Shown here: in pieces, positions 8,502 to 16,124 of the stretch | Layout: each line of letters begins with the position of its first letter | Numbering within the stretch: position 1 is the stretch's first letter | Assembly: GCF_040529335.1 (NCBI RefSeq) | Contig: NZ_CP159534.1 | Coordinates: forward strand, 5,208,001 to 5,272,000 | Origin: Streptomyces sp. HUAS MG91 | GTDB lineage: Bacteria; Actinomycetota; Actinomycetes; Streptomycetales; Streptomycetaceae | DNA length: 64,000 bases | Reading direction: 5' to 3' | Translations under genes and position numbers: made by a program | Notes under the pieces: model-generated | Databases searched by the model: none | The model's input: the letters and a program-made list of their open reading frames with translations, nothing else | Told to the model about the DNA's origin: nothing

Positions 8502-9038
8502 ATGGAATGGGTCGATCGTCTGGTGGCAGAGATCGGTTGGGACGCCGAACCCGGCGAACCGGACTGGTCGGAAGCTGAACTGGTCCTGGGTGCCCCTCTG
8601 CCGGCTGATTTCAAGGAGATGCGGCGTCGATTCCCCGCATGGGGCGCGTTCTGTGACCATGTTCTGCTGCTCAAGGCGCAGGGCGGGTCGGAGTCCGTTC
8701 CCGCCAATCATGAATCCCTGCTCAAGGCTGTCCGGGGAAACCCGGACAGTCGGCGGATGTTTGAGCCGTATGGCATTCTCGGAGCAAGCGAGCCGGAAAG
8801 CGGGAAAGGCCTCGTGCAGTGGGGCTATTCGTTCATCGAGGAGGAGTATTACTGGCTGGTCGATGTTGAGGCGGACCCCTCGACGTGGCCGATCGTGGCC
8901 CGCGTCGACCCACTGGAGCCGTTCCGGCGATTTGATATGTGCGCATCGGAATTCGTGTACCGGATTCTGACCGATGCCGATTTTTCGCCTTTCGGGATCG
9001 CGGGGGCCGTTGGCTCGCCGTACTACCGGGCGTACTGA
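8502..9038 (+). CDS. SMI1/KNR4 (SUKH) family immunity protein
   Basis: A 178-residue soluble protein with SUKH features: WSEAELVLGAPLPADFKEMR near residues 24-43, then a Trp/Phe-rich core (FPAWGAFCDHVLLL, YSFIEEEYYWLVDVEADPS, WPIVARVDP). SUKH proteins neutralise nuclease-type polymorphic toxins, and this one directly follows a nuclease toxin tip in the same orientation, as usual for toxin-immunity pairs. The start is ATG at 8502; the only SD-like sequence is the G tract. Codon use is visibly less GC-rich than in flanking genes, consistent with transfer together with the toxin. Keeping it intact makes sense if sister toxins exist elsewhere or in competitors. Confidence 0.8.
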   Translation: MEWVDRLVAEIGWDAEPGEPDWSEAELVLGAPLPADFKEMRRRFPAWGAFCDHVLLLKAQGGSESVPANHESLLKAVRGNPDSRRMFEPYGILGASEPESGKGLVQWGYSFIEEEYYWLVDVEADPSTWPIVARVDPLEPFRRFDMCASEFVYRILTDADFSPFGIAGAVGSPYYRAY

Positions 9039-9093
9039 GGTTTTCTCAGTCCTGATCGGCAGACTTGATTCCGGACGCGTGGTGGTCCGACGT

Positions 9094-9638
9094 CGAGCAG
9101 GCGCCCGGGCTGCCGGCATCACGTCCCCGCGTACAGCCGTTCCGGGGCGACCAGGATCACCTCGCCCCGCTTCTGCGCGGCTCGTAGTTCCCGGCTGAAG
9201 CCGACGCCGCTGTGGCAGGCGAGGCGGGCGTGGGGCGTGTTGATGCCGCGGGCCGTCAGGAGAGCAAGAGTGTGGCGGAGACGGTCGCGGTGGCGTACGT
9301 CCATTCCTTGTGCCACTTTGCCTCGCCGGCGGAGAGCAGGGGGCCCTGGTTGGGAAGGGCGTCGATGTCCGCGTACATGGCGGAGAGCGCGGCCGCCTTC
9401 GACGGCTGGTTCCCCGCGGCTGATGAGTCCGCGCGGGCCTGAGCTGCTGCGGGGTCGCAGCCAATAGTGGCGTCGGGGCCTGCTTCCGTCAGGGGGGCGG
9501 GCAGCGAGCACCTGATCGACCATCTCACGCAGTACGCCAGGGCCCTCGTCATCAACTTCAACCGCTGGCCCGCCCCGCTGAACAGGCGCCCGGACTGCGG
9601 GTATCACGCCCCCCCGTGTACAGCCGCTCCAGGTCGAC
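9094..9638. repeat. diverged direct repeat of an ATPase-gene end (copies 9094-9152 and 9579-9638)
   Basis: Both copies contain CAGGCGCCCGG, then (on the plus strand) a CATCACG/TATCACG stretch and GTACAGCCG(T/C)TCC. On the minus strand they encode PERLYAGT-stop and DLERLYTGG respectively. The second copy is thus the tail of another ATPase gene whose body is gone. Two tails of one family within 500 bp point to deletion between homologous copies. Confidence 0.5.
9119..9607 (-). pseudogene. decayed AAA-type ATPase (DUF234-like C-terminus), frameshifted
   Basis: One minus frame reads MDVRHRDRLRHTLALLTARG, INTPHARLACHSGVGFSREL, RAAQKRGEVILVAPERLY. This pattern matches the C-terminal end of actinobacterial ATP-binding proteins, in which an (A)GEAKW motif precedes a nuclease-like DUF234 tail. 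The upstream GEAKW piece (ADIDALPNQGPLLSAGEAKW) is in a different frame (about 9300-9560), so at least one frameshift separates them. No P-loop domain remains upstream. I infer a remnant; an unrelated short gene cannot be excluded. Confidence 0.4.
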
Positions 9639-9666
9639 CGCGTTCACCCAGGGCGCCAGGGCCTCC

Positions 9667-10488
9667 CTAGTGGCAGTCGTACCGGAACGCGTACGGCATC
9701 TCCGTCCCCGTCGTGCACTCCGGGCACACGAAGAAGTACATGCCGCCGCAGTCGCCCATCATCATGTCCTCCTCGCCCGTCACGCTGAGCAGGTGCTCCA
9801 TGCGGTGGCTCTTCTCGCAGTCGGGCCAGTTCGGGGGCTGGCACCAGGCCGGGTAGCCGCCGACCTTGGTCTGCAGGGCGCACCACTCCGTGTAGTAGGT
9901 GTCGTGGCGGGCCTCCAGCGCCTCGACCCGGGGCCAGATGGCGTCGGTGATCTCTCGCGGCAGGTCCTGGTTCGGGTACTCCCGGGCCTTCGTCGGCCGT
10001 ACCCGTCTCGGCGTCGGCACGAAGTCTTCGTCGTACTCGCCTTCGGCCGGTGCCGGTACGTCGTCCAGCACTCCCGCCGCGCGGACCCGCTCGGCGTTGC
10101 GCCAGTACATGCGGGGCAGCGGGGCGTACTCGTCGGGCTCCTCGTGCAGGAGCGCGCACCAGATGATCTGGAGGACGTCCGTGCCCTCGGGGAACGGCAG
10201 TTCCGGCACGTCGTGCGCGTACAGCTGCACGGCTGCCACCGTCGGTACCGGGTGGTCCGGCGGCGACTTGTGCGGCCACGCCGCGTCGTGGTTCGGGAGG
10301 TCGCAGTACGGCCATGGCTCGTCGGCCGGCCACAGCAGCGGGCCGCCGATCGAGCTGTCGGCGGGGGTGGGCTCGCCCGGTGTGTCCGGTACGTTCAGGA
10401 GGAGGGTGGCCGTGCGGGCGAGCGGCGCCAACTCGGGTATGTCCCACTCCAGTTCGGGCGGGAGCGACGGTATGTCGATATCGGACAC
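9667..10488 (-). CDS. DUF1963 (YwqG-like) family protein
   Basis: A 273-residue soluble protein. IGGPLLWPADEPWPYCDLPN near residues 47-66 is the DUF1963 signature, followed by VPTVAAVQLYAHDVPELPFP and LQIIWCALLHEE. The C-terminal CPECTTGTEMPYAFRYDCH, together with CEKSH and GDCGG segments, could bind a metal. Molecular function of the family is unknown; members often sit beside SUKH and other immunity genes, as here. The start is ATG at 10488 and the gene lies 2 bp downstream of the DUF397 gene in the same direction. It is intact, unlike most of its surroundings. Confidence 0.75.
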   Translation of the reverse strand: MSDIDIPSLPPELEWDIPELAPLARTATLLLNVPDTPGEPTPADSSIGGPLLWPADEPWPYCDLPNHDAAWPHKSPPDHPVPTVAAVQLYAHDVPELPFPEGTDVLQIIWCALLHEEPDEYAPLPRMYWRNAERVRAAGVLDDVPAPAEGEYDEDFVPTPRRVRPTKAREYPNQDLPREITDAIWPRVEALEARHDTYYTEWCALQTKVGGYPAWCQPPNWPDCEKSHRMEHLLSVTGEEDMMMGDCGGMYFFVCPECTTGTEMPYAFRYDCH

Positions 10489-10490
10489 GG

Positions 10491-10787
10491 TCAGGCCTTG
10501 CCGCCCTTGACGGTCGACTCGATGAACGTGGTCCAGGCCCCGGCGCCGAACGCGATCGCCGGGCCGGTGGGGTTCTTGCTGTCGCGGACGGGGATGTGGG
10601 TGGGGCGGGCGGTGTCGTTGACTTCCAGGCGGTCACCGCTTTCGCCGTCGCTGTACGTGGACTTGCGCCAGGCGTCGCTGACTTCGAGGCACTGACCGCT
10701 GTCACCGCCGCTGTAGCTGGACTTGCGCCACATCGTCAGGGTCGAGGCGTCCGCGATCGTCGGGGGCTGCTCATGCGAGTTGCGCAT
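10491..10787 (-). CDS. DUF397 domain protein with two repeats
   Basis: 98 residues holding two DUF397 units, MWRKSSYSGGDSGQCLEVSD and WRKSTYSDGESGDRLEVND, then IPVRDSKNPTGPAIAFGAGA and a WTTFIESTVKGGKA end. In Streptomyces such proteins pair with an upstream XRE-family regulator (BldB/WhiJ-type modules affecting development). Here the regulator survives only as its last 49 codons, overlapping this gene by 17 nt. The normal pair order is therefore visible, but the partner is broken. The ATG at 10787 lies inside that overlap. Confidence 0.8.
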   Translation of the reverse strand: MRNSHEQPPTIADASTLTMWRKSSYSGGDSGQCLEVSDAWRKSTYSDGESGDRLEVNDTARPTHIPVRDSKNPTGPAIAFGAGAWTTFIESTVKGGKA

Positions 10788-10920
10788 GCGCGTATTCCTC
10801 TGCGATGGACCGGATCAGTGCCAGGGACTCCCGATGCGACAGGGCGTCGCCCATGGCGTGATCGTAGGACAACTGGCATTGCCGCACGAAGGACGGGACT
10901 TCGAGCACACGGTCTCGACG
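10771..10920 (-). pseudogene. C-terminal stump of an XRE/DUF5753 regulator
   Basis: The last 49 codons (VPSFVRQCQLSYDHAMGDAL, SHRESLALIRSIAEEYAHA) match the end of DUF5753, the C-terminal domain of XRE regulators paired with DUF397 proteins. The HTH and most of DUF5753 are gone; the frame is cut near 10920, where antitoxin-like sequence on the opposite strand begins. Confidence 0.55.
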
Positions 10921-11151
10921 TGTCGGCGTTCCTGGTGATGGCGGGGCGCAAGGAGGCCGCCAGGCTCGCTCGGATCGCCGCTTCGTTCGCGGACATCGAT
11001 GCCTCTATCGCGCGGGCCGAGGCCCGAGGCCGAGGAGCTCGGCTGGGAGGCGCCCGTGGAGGTGAGCGAGGAGGAGGCCGCCCGGATCGAGGCCGAGATC
11101 GCCGCCGCGCGGGCCGAGTCGGCGGCGCGCCGCAGGGGTGGGGGCGCGTGA
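10914..11151 (+). pseudogene. antitoxin remnant (CopG-like helix-rich protein), truncated and frameshifted
   Basis: The frame opens with LDVSAFLVMAGRKEAARLAR then IAASFADIDASIARAEA, and continues in another frame with AEELGWEAPVEVSEEEAARI and EAEIAAARAESAARR to a stop at 11151. LDVSAFL and FADIDA recall the dimerising helices of CopG-type antitoxins. The N-terminal DNA-binding strand is missing, cut at the junction with the XRE stump, and one frameshift lies near 11030. A PIN-toxin remnant follows. Confidence 0.5.
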
Positions 11152-11195
11152 ACCCGGGATGATCCACCTGCCCGGCCCCGTCCACCCTCGGTGAT

Positions 11196-11381
11196 GTGGT
11201 GTCCGACGCGGGGATGCTTGTCGCCCTCGCGAAGAAGCGGCCCGATCCGGTCGACGGGCTGGTGGCGCTCACCGCGTTGCAGGTGAGTGCGGCCATGGTC
11301 GCGACTTCGGACCCCGATGACATCCGCGCGTACCTGAAGCAGTTGCCGGGCGCGGAGGCCGTGGTGACCCTGCGGGTCTGA
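11196..11381 (+). pseudogene. PIN-domain (VapC-like) toxin remnant with internal deletion
   Basis: 61 codons. The N-terminal piece VVSDAGMLVALAKKR is the usual first strand with its catalytic Asp. The C-terminal piece DPVDGLVALTALQ, then MVATSDPDDIRAYLKQLPG, is the family's last acidic motif. The middle of about 80 residues is absent, so two of the acidic residues of the RNase centre are lost. It follows the antitoxin remnant in the usual order. Confidence 0.55.
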
Positions 11382-11420
11382 AGCCGGGGGTGGTCGTGTC
11401 GAGGGGGCATAAGAACGGTG

Positions 11421-11434
11421 TAGGCATATGCCTA
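11421..11434. promoter_or_regulatory. perfect 14-bp palindrome upstream of gad
   Basis: TAGGCATATGCCTA lies about 155 bp upstream of the glutamate decarboxylase start in a relatively A/T-rich intergenic stretch (11382-11588). It may be an operator. I see no established regulator match. Confidence 0.4.
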
Positions 11435-11588
11435 AGGCGGGGTAAAGCGCATCAATCGAGCGGCAAAGAATGTGTTTAACCTCGGTTTCCCCTCCCTCGC
11501 GTGGGTGAATTCGCGCAGGTCGAGGGGGCATGCATCGATCTAGGTTCGGCAGTGATCGGCTCATGCCGCCATCCGCCCTGGAGAGGTC

Positions 11589-12953
11589 ATGTCCTACACC
11601 TCCGCGCCCGTCCCCGCCCCGCTCCCCGCACCTGCCACCGCCCCCGTCGAGACCCTGTTCCCCCGTGAGGAGTCCCAGCCGCGCGCCGTCTACGACGCGA
11701 TCCGCGACGAACTCCTCCTCGACGGTCGCAGCCGCCTCAACCTCGCCACCTTCGGCACCACCTGGATGGAGGACGAGGCCCGCCTCCTGATGACCGAGAC
11801 GGCCGACAAGAACCTCGTCGACACCGAGGAGTACCCCCAGGTCGCGGACATGGAGGCGCGCTGCGTGCGGATGCTCGCCGACCTGTGGCACGCCCCGGAC
11901 GCGGCCCGCGCCACCGGCTGCTCGACCACCGGGTCCAGCGAGGCCGCCATGCTCGCCGGGCTCGCCCTCAAGCGGCGCTGGGAGCGGCGCCGCCGCGACG
12001 CGGGGCGCGACACCGAGCGGCCCAACATCGTCGCGGGGGCCAACGTCCAGGTCTGCTGGAAGAAGTTCTGCTCCTACTTCGACGTCGAGGCGCGGCTCGT
12101 CCCGCTCGCGCCCGGCCGGCTGCACCTCACCCCCGAGACGCTCGGCGAGTACTGCGACGACCGCACCATCGGCGTGGTCGGCATCCTCGGCTCCACCTTC
12201 GACGGGTCGTACGAGCCGATCGCCGACCTGTGCCTCGCGCTCGACGGCATCCAGGACGCGACCGGGCACGACATCCCCGTCCACGTCGACGGCGCGTCCG
12301 GCGCCCTGGTCGCTCCCTTCCTCGACCCCGACCTGCTGTGGGACTTCCAGCTCCCGCGCGTCGCCTCCATCAACACCTCGGGACACAAGTACGGGCAGGT
12401 CTTCCCCGGGCTCGGCTGGGCGCTGTGGCGGGACGCGGACGCCCTGCCCGCCGAACTCGTGCACCACGTCGACTACCTGGGCGGCGAGATGAACACCTTC
12501 TCGCTCACCTTCACCCGGCCCGCCTCGCACGTCGCCGCGCAGTACTACACCTTCCACCGGTACGGGCACGCCGGGCTGCGCCGGCTGCACCTGGAGTCCC
12601 GGCGCACCGCGCGCGGCCTCGCCGCCGGGATCGCCGACCTCGACCTCTTCGAACTCCTCAGTGACGGCGACGAGTTGCCCGCCTTCGCGTTCCGCCTCAC
12701 CGACCGCGCCCACGCGCTCGGCCTGCACGAGCGCGGCATCGCGCTGGCGATGCGGGCCCGCGGCTGGCAGGTCCCGGCCTATCCGCTGCCGACCGGGATG
12801 ACCGACACCTGGGTGCTCCGGGTGGTCGTCCGCACCGGGTTCACGCCGCGCCTCGCCGCGCTCTTCCTCGACGATCTGCGCAACGCCGCGCGCACCGTCA
12901 TGCGGGCCACCGTGGGAGTGCCGCAGGAGCTGGGAGCCCTCGCCCTCGGCTGA
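11589..12953 (+). CDS. gad: glutamate decarboxylase (PLP-dependent)
   Basis: A 454-residue group II decarboxylase converting glutamate to GABA and CO2 in the cytosol. TETADKNLVDTEEYPQ, GCSTTGSSEAAMLAGLALKR, HVDGASGALVAPFLDPDL and the PLP-lysine motif SINTSGHKYG (K267) are all present; GLGWALWRD and YLGGEMNTFSLTFTRPASHV are specific to glutamate decarboxylases. Length fits the GadB family. The start is ATG, with GGAGAGG upstream. It probably has its own promoter and ends at a strong hairpin. No glutamate/GABA antiporter is adjacent, so an acid-resistance role is not supported; GABA shunt or osmotic roles are possible. Confidence 0.93.
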   Translation: MSYTSAPVPAPLPAPATAPVETLFPREESQPRAVYDAIRDELLLDGRSRLNLATFGTTWMEDEARLLMTETADKNLVDTEEYPQVADMEARCVRMLADLWHAPDAARATGCSTTGSSEAAMLAGLALKRRWERRRRDAGRDTERPNIVAGANVQVCWKKFCSYFDVEARLVPLAPGRLHLTPETLGEYCDDRTIGVVGILGSTFDGSYEPIADLCLALDGIQDATGHDIPVHVDGASGALVAPFLDPDLLWDFQLPRVASINTSGHKYGQVFPGLGWALWRDADALPAELVHHVDYLGGEMNTFSLTFTRPASHVAAQYYTFHRYGHAGLRRLHLESRRTARGLAAGIADLDLFELLSDGDELPAFAFRLTDRAHALGLHERGIALAMRARGWQVPAYPLPTGMTDTWVLRVVVRTGFTPRLAALFLDDLRNAARTVMRATVGVPQELGALALG

Positions 12954-12967
12954 GCGGGGGAGCGCCG

Positions 12968-13008
12968 GGCGGGGGCGGGCGCGTGCCCGGGGCGCGCCCG
13001 CCCCCGCC
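12968..13008 (+). terminator. terminator after gad, 16-bp perfect stem
   Basis: Arms GGCGGGGGCGGGCGCG and its complement are separated by a 9-nt loop, starting 15 bp after the gad stop. Confidence 0.75.
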
Positions 13009-13157
13009 GCGGGTTCCGGCTCCGGACGACCTGACGCCGCAAAAGGTTGTACGAACGCACGCAACTTGTTCTGTGAGAAGCGACATGTGAGAAACGTGTG
13101 ACGGCAGTGTGCGGTCGTCCGCTGGTGAAGTGCCTAGGGAAAAGAGGGGTGCTCACC

Positions 13158-13622
13158 ATGCCTGAGGGCGGGAAACCGGCGGCCGCCGCCGAGATGCGGA
13201 AGCACGCGGACGGGTTCGTCGCGAGGGTCGCCTCGTCGCGGCTGCCACTGGACTACACCGTGGCCAGCCTGCGCGTCGTGGACTTCCTCATCGACGGTCT
13301 GCGCAAGGGGCGGGCGAACGCGGACCCGGCGCGCCTGGACGTCGTCCTGTTCGGACTCGGCGCGTACGTCGGCGAGGTGCTGGCCCGGCGGGCCGGGGCC
13401 GTGTGGGTGGACCTGGACGAGGCCCAGCGGGCGTACTTCGGGCAGTGGGTCGGCGTGCGCATGCCGGACGGACGGGTGTGGAGCCCGCTGGGCAAGGTCG
13501 TCAACCGGTACGAGGTCGGCGCCGAGGAGTCCCTGCAGACCTTCTATCTGACGCTGCCGGGCCGGGCGGCGGCGCCGCGGCCGGCCACCGAGCGGGAGAG
13601 CCGCGCGTGCGCCGCTCGGTGA
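13158..13622 (+). CDS. conserved hypothetical protein
   Basis: A 154-residue soluble protein of unknown function. Helical first half (DYTVASLRVVDFLIDGLRKG), then LFGLGAYVGEVLARRAGAVW and the motif VGVRMPDGRVWSPLGKVVNR. The GAYVGEV plus 'G.VWSPLGKV' pattern recalls small actinobacterial proteins that contain a domain of unknown function. The ATG at 13158 was chosen over an in-frame upstream ATG because similarity-like sequence starts there. It overlaps the next secreted-protein gene by 16 bp, so the two are probably cotranscribed. Confidence 0.7.
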   Translation: MPEGGKPAAAAEMRKHADGFVARVASSRLPLDYTVASLRVVDFLIDGLRKGRANADPARLDVVLFGLGAYVGEVLARRAGAVWVDLDEAQRAYFGQWVGVRMPDGRVWSPLGKVVNRYEVGAEESLQTFYLTLPGRAAAPRPATERESRACAAR

Positions 13623-14479
13623 TCACCACGGCCGCGTTCGCCGTGGCACTGCTCGCGGCGGGTGCGCTGAACCAGCCCGTGACCGCTCCGCCCGCCGCGG
13701 CCCGCGCCGCCGCGCCGGAGTCCGGCGGCGACTGGCTCCGGTCGATCGCCGAGCGCGCCGCGCGGCCGCCGCTCCCCGCCGACCAGGTGCGCGGGGAACG
13801 GCTCCTGACGGAGGCGGTCTCGCTGCTGCGCGCGGCCGACTCGGTGCGGATCGCGGAGGACATCAGGGCCAAGGGGCAGCGGATCCGCCTCGACCTGCGC
13901 ATGAACCGGGGCGGCGACTGCGCCGGCACCATGGACGCCGGGCCGGGCAAACGCGGCGACATCGTCTTCATCGCAGCCCGCAAGGGGCACGCGGCCGAGG
14001 GATACCTGAAGTACACCGACACCGCGCTGAACGAACTGCGTGTCATGGCGCTGCGCGCCGATCCGTCCGTCGCCGACCGGGTGCTGCCGCGTCTTCAGCA
14101 GGCGCGGGGCAAGTACGTGAAACTCCCTCAAGGGGCGCGGGGCACCGACGCGTTCGCGAAGCAGTGCCGCATCGGGCAGACCCTCGGCACCATGGCGGCC
14201 GACGTGGCGGGCACCCGGGCGCGGCCCGTCGTGCGCCGCGCCGGGCACCGGCTCGTCCCTCTCGTACCGCCGCCGGACTCCCCGGCCTCGAAGGACACCG
14301 GCACCGTCTACGTGGACGCCGACGGAAAGCCGTACCTGCGTTCCGTGGAGGGGACTTCGGGCGGCATGCCGCTGTCCATCAGCTTCTCCGCGTACGGCGA
14401 ACCGGTGCCCGCCCGCCGCCCCGACGCCGCGCTGACGGTGGAGTTCCCGCCGGACGAGGACTCGGTGTTCGCGGTCTGA
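13607..14479 (+). CDS. secreted hypothetical protein
   Basis: 290 residues with an N-terminal signal (VRRSVITTAAFAVALLAAG, cleavage near AARAAAP). The mature part has the LppX/LolA-like flavour of secreted actinobacterial proteins: an RLLTEAVSLLRAADSVRIAE helix followed by beta strands (IRLDLRMNRGGDCAGTMDAG, IVFIAARKGHAAEGYLKYTD). This resembles lipid-binding or sensor-type periplasmic folds, but no lipobox is present. The GTG start at 13607 has GGGAGAG 8 nt upstream and lies inside the previous gene. Function unknown. Confidence 0.7.
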   Translation: MRRSVITTAAFAVALLAAGALNQPVTAPPAAARAAAPESGGDWLRSIAERAARPPLPADQVRGERLLTEAVSLLRAADSVRIAEDIRAKGQRIRLDLRMNRGGDCAGTMDAGPGKRGDIVFIAARKGHAAEGYLKYTDTALNELRVMALRADPSVADRVLPRLQQARGKYVKLPQGARGTDAFAKQCRIGQTLGTMAADVAGTRARPVVRRAGHRLVPLVPPPDSPASKDTGTVYVDADGKPYLRSVEGTSGGMPLSISFSAYGEPVPARRPDAALTVEFPPDEDSVFAV

Positions 14480-14535
14480 GACGGGACGGGCCGCCGCGGC
14501 TGTGACATTTCTGTGGGCCCGGACGCTGATCACCT

Positions 14536-15222
14536 ATGGGGAGTTCGGACGGCCGCGGATCGGCCGTCCCCGACGACGTACGAAGAGGACAGCGGTTGGG
14601 CCAGGCAGGGGAGCCTCGTCGTACGCATGTGTACGACGAGGAACTGGGCGACGCCGTCGCACGGGCCCAGGGAGGCGACGAGACGGCGTTCGCCGTGGCC
14701 TACCGGCTCGTCCAGCCCGGACTGCTCGGCTATCTGCGCGGACTCGTCGGCGACGAGGCGGAGGACGTCGCCGCCGAGGCCTGGCTGGAGATCGCCCGGG
14801 ACCTGGGGCGTTTCCGCGGCGACGGCGCCGGGTTCCGCGGCTGGACCGCGACCATCGCCCGGTACCGCGCCCTCGACCTGCTGCGGCGGCAGCGGGCGCG
14901 GCCGCGCCCGTCCGGCACCGAACAGGACGTGCTCGACCTGCCGGCCGCCCACAACACCGCCGAACAGGTCCTGGAGACGCTCTCCACCGAGCACGCCCTC
15001 GCGCTCATCGCCGACCTCCCGCCCGACCAGGCCGAGGCGGTACTGCTGCGTGTCGTCGTCGGTCTCGACGGGCCCGCCGCCGCCCGCGTGCTCGGCAAAC
15101 GGCCCGGTGCCGTGCGCACGGCGGCGTACCGGGGGCTGAAGCGGCTCGCGCGACAGCTCACGGCGGGCGGGGGCACAGGTGCCGGAACAGGTGAGGGACC
15201 GGATGAGAAGCGCGAGGTGTGA
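14536..15222 (+). CDS. ECF-type RNA polymerase sigma factor
   Basis: About 228 residues. Region 2 runs from DAVARAQGGDETAFAVAYRL to FRGWTATIARYRALDLLRRQ (about 40-120); region 4 from IADLPPDQAEAVLLRVVVGL to KRPGAVRTAAYRGLKRLARQ (about 160-215). It directs RNA polymerase to specialised promoters. The first 30 residues look unlike sigma factors, so the true start could lie downstream, for example GTG near 14630; no clear SD decides it. The next gene (35 bp on) encodes a single-pass membrane protein, presumably its regulator. It is closely similar to the sigma gene at 16125, giving a duplicated module. Confidence 0.85.
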   Translation: MGSSDGRGSAVPDDVRRGQRLGQAGEPRRTHVYDEELGDAVARAQGGDETAFAVAYRLVQPGLLGYLRGLVGDEAEDVAAEAWLEIARDLGRFRGDGAGFRGWTATIARYRALDLLRRQRARPRPSGTEQDVLDLPAAHNTAEQVLETLSTEHALALIADLPPDQAEAVLLRVVVGLDGPAAARVLGKRPGAVRTAAYRGLKRLARQLTAGGGTGAGTGEGPDEKREV

Positions 15223-15256
15223 CGGATGGCAGCCCGCGCACGCTGGGTGAGTCGAG

Positions 15257-15886
15257 ATGACTGACGAACACGCCCACCCCTTGGGTGACGCGCTGGCCGC
15301 CGCCGTCCGGGCGCACCAGCCGTCCGGAACGGACGGGGAGCGCGAGGCGCTCGCCGCGTTCCGGGCCGCGCGCGACACCGGCGCCCTCGCGGCGGCGCCC
15401 CGCCCCAGCGACGACTGGCGGCCCCGGCGGGGGCGGTCGCGCTGGTCCGCGCGGGCCGCGGTGGGGGCGGTCCTCGCGAGCCTGACGGTGGGCGGGGTCG
15501 CGGTGGCGGGCATCGGCTCCGTGGCCACGACCGACGAGCCCCGTGAGCGGTCCCGGCCCGCGAGCACGGTGGCGCCCGTGCTGCCCGCGCCGTCCGCGAC
15601 GCCCGCCCCGCGCACCTCGGCCGCCGCGGTGCCGGAGCGCGACGCCTTCTCGGCGTCCCCGGAGCAGACCCGCGACCAGCGGGCGCGGTGCAAGGCGTAC
15701 GAGAACGGGCACGGGCTGAACCGGTCGGAGCGGGCGACCGAGGGGTGTGCCACCCCGACGGCGACCCCGGTGCACGGGAAAGCGGCGGACCGGGGCACGT
15801 CGGGGGCCGCGGCGGACAGGACACCGCCCGGCGTCGGCCACGGCCGCGGCAAGAACGACAAGGGCGGCAAGGGCGAGGAGAAGTAG
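15257..15886 (+). CDS. single-pass membrane protein, candidate sigma regulator
   Basis: 209 residues. A cytoplasmic acidic N-terminus (HPLGDALAAAVRAHQPSG) is followed by one membrane helix near residues 70-90 (AAVGAVLASLTVGGVAVAGI), a Ser/Thr/Pro/Ala-rich outer part with RCKAYENGHGLNRSERA, and a Gly/Lys-rich end. The layout resembles an anti-sigma factor, but no zinc HxxxCxxC motif is visible. It follows an ECF sigma gene and is a shorter relative of the 16832 protein. Confidence 0.65.
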   Translation: MTDEHAHPLGDALAAAVRAHQPSGTDGEREALAAFRAARDTGALAAAPRPSDDWRPRRGRSRWSARAAVGAVLASLTVGGVAVAGIGSVATTDEPRERSRPASTVAPVLPAPSATPAPRTSAAAVPERDAFSASPEQTRDQRARCKAYENGHGLNRSERATEGCATPTATPVHGKAADRGTSGAAADRTPPGVGHGRGKNDKGGKGEEK

Positions 15887-16124
15887 GCGCCGGGGTACGG
15901 GACGGCCGAGGTCGCCACCCCCCACAGGAGAGACCCCGGCCGCCGCGCGGCACGGGTCGCGAGCGGCCCGTACTCCCTTCAGCGCCGGGGGTGCGTTTTC
16001 TGTCACACCCCGCTGTGTGCGCCGTTGGTTGCGCGTTGTACAAACATGGACGCGGCGGCGTTTCACGCCGTAGCGTGCTGATTCGCGCTGGGGGCGCACG
16101 AGACCAAGTGGGCAGGGACTGGGA

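Noticed and set aside
8041..11381. Integrative element or phage remnant
   Set aside because: I found no integrase, tRNA end, direct-repeat att sites or transposase; the lesions look like independent losses.
10815..13064. A 749-codon minus-strand frame
   Set aside because: It is antisense to gad and crosses a terminator; the translation is Arg/Pro/Gly-rich without motifs.
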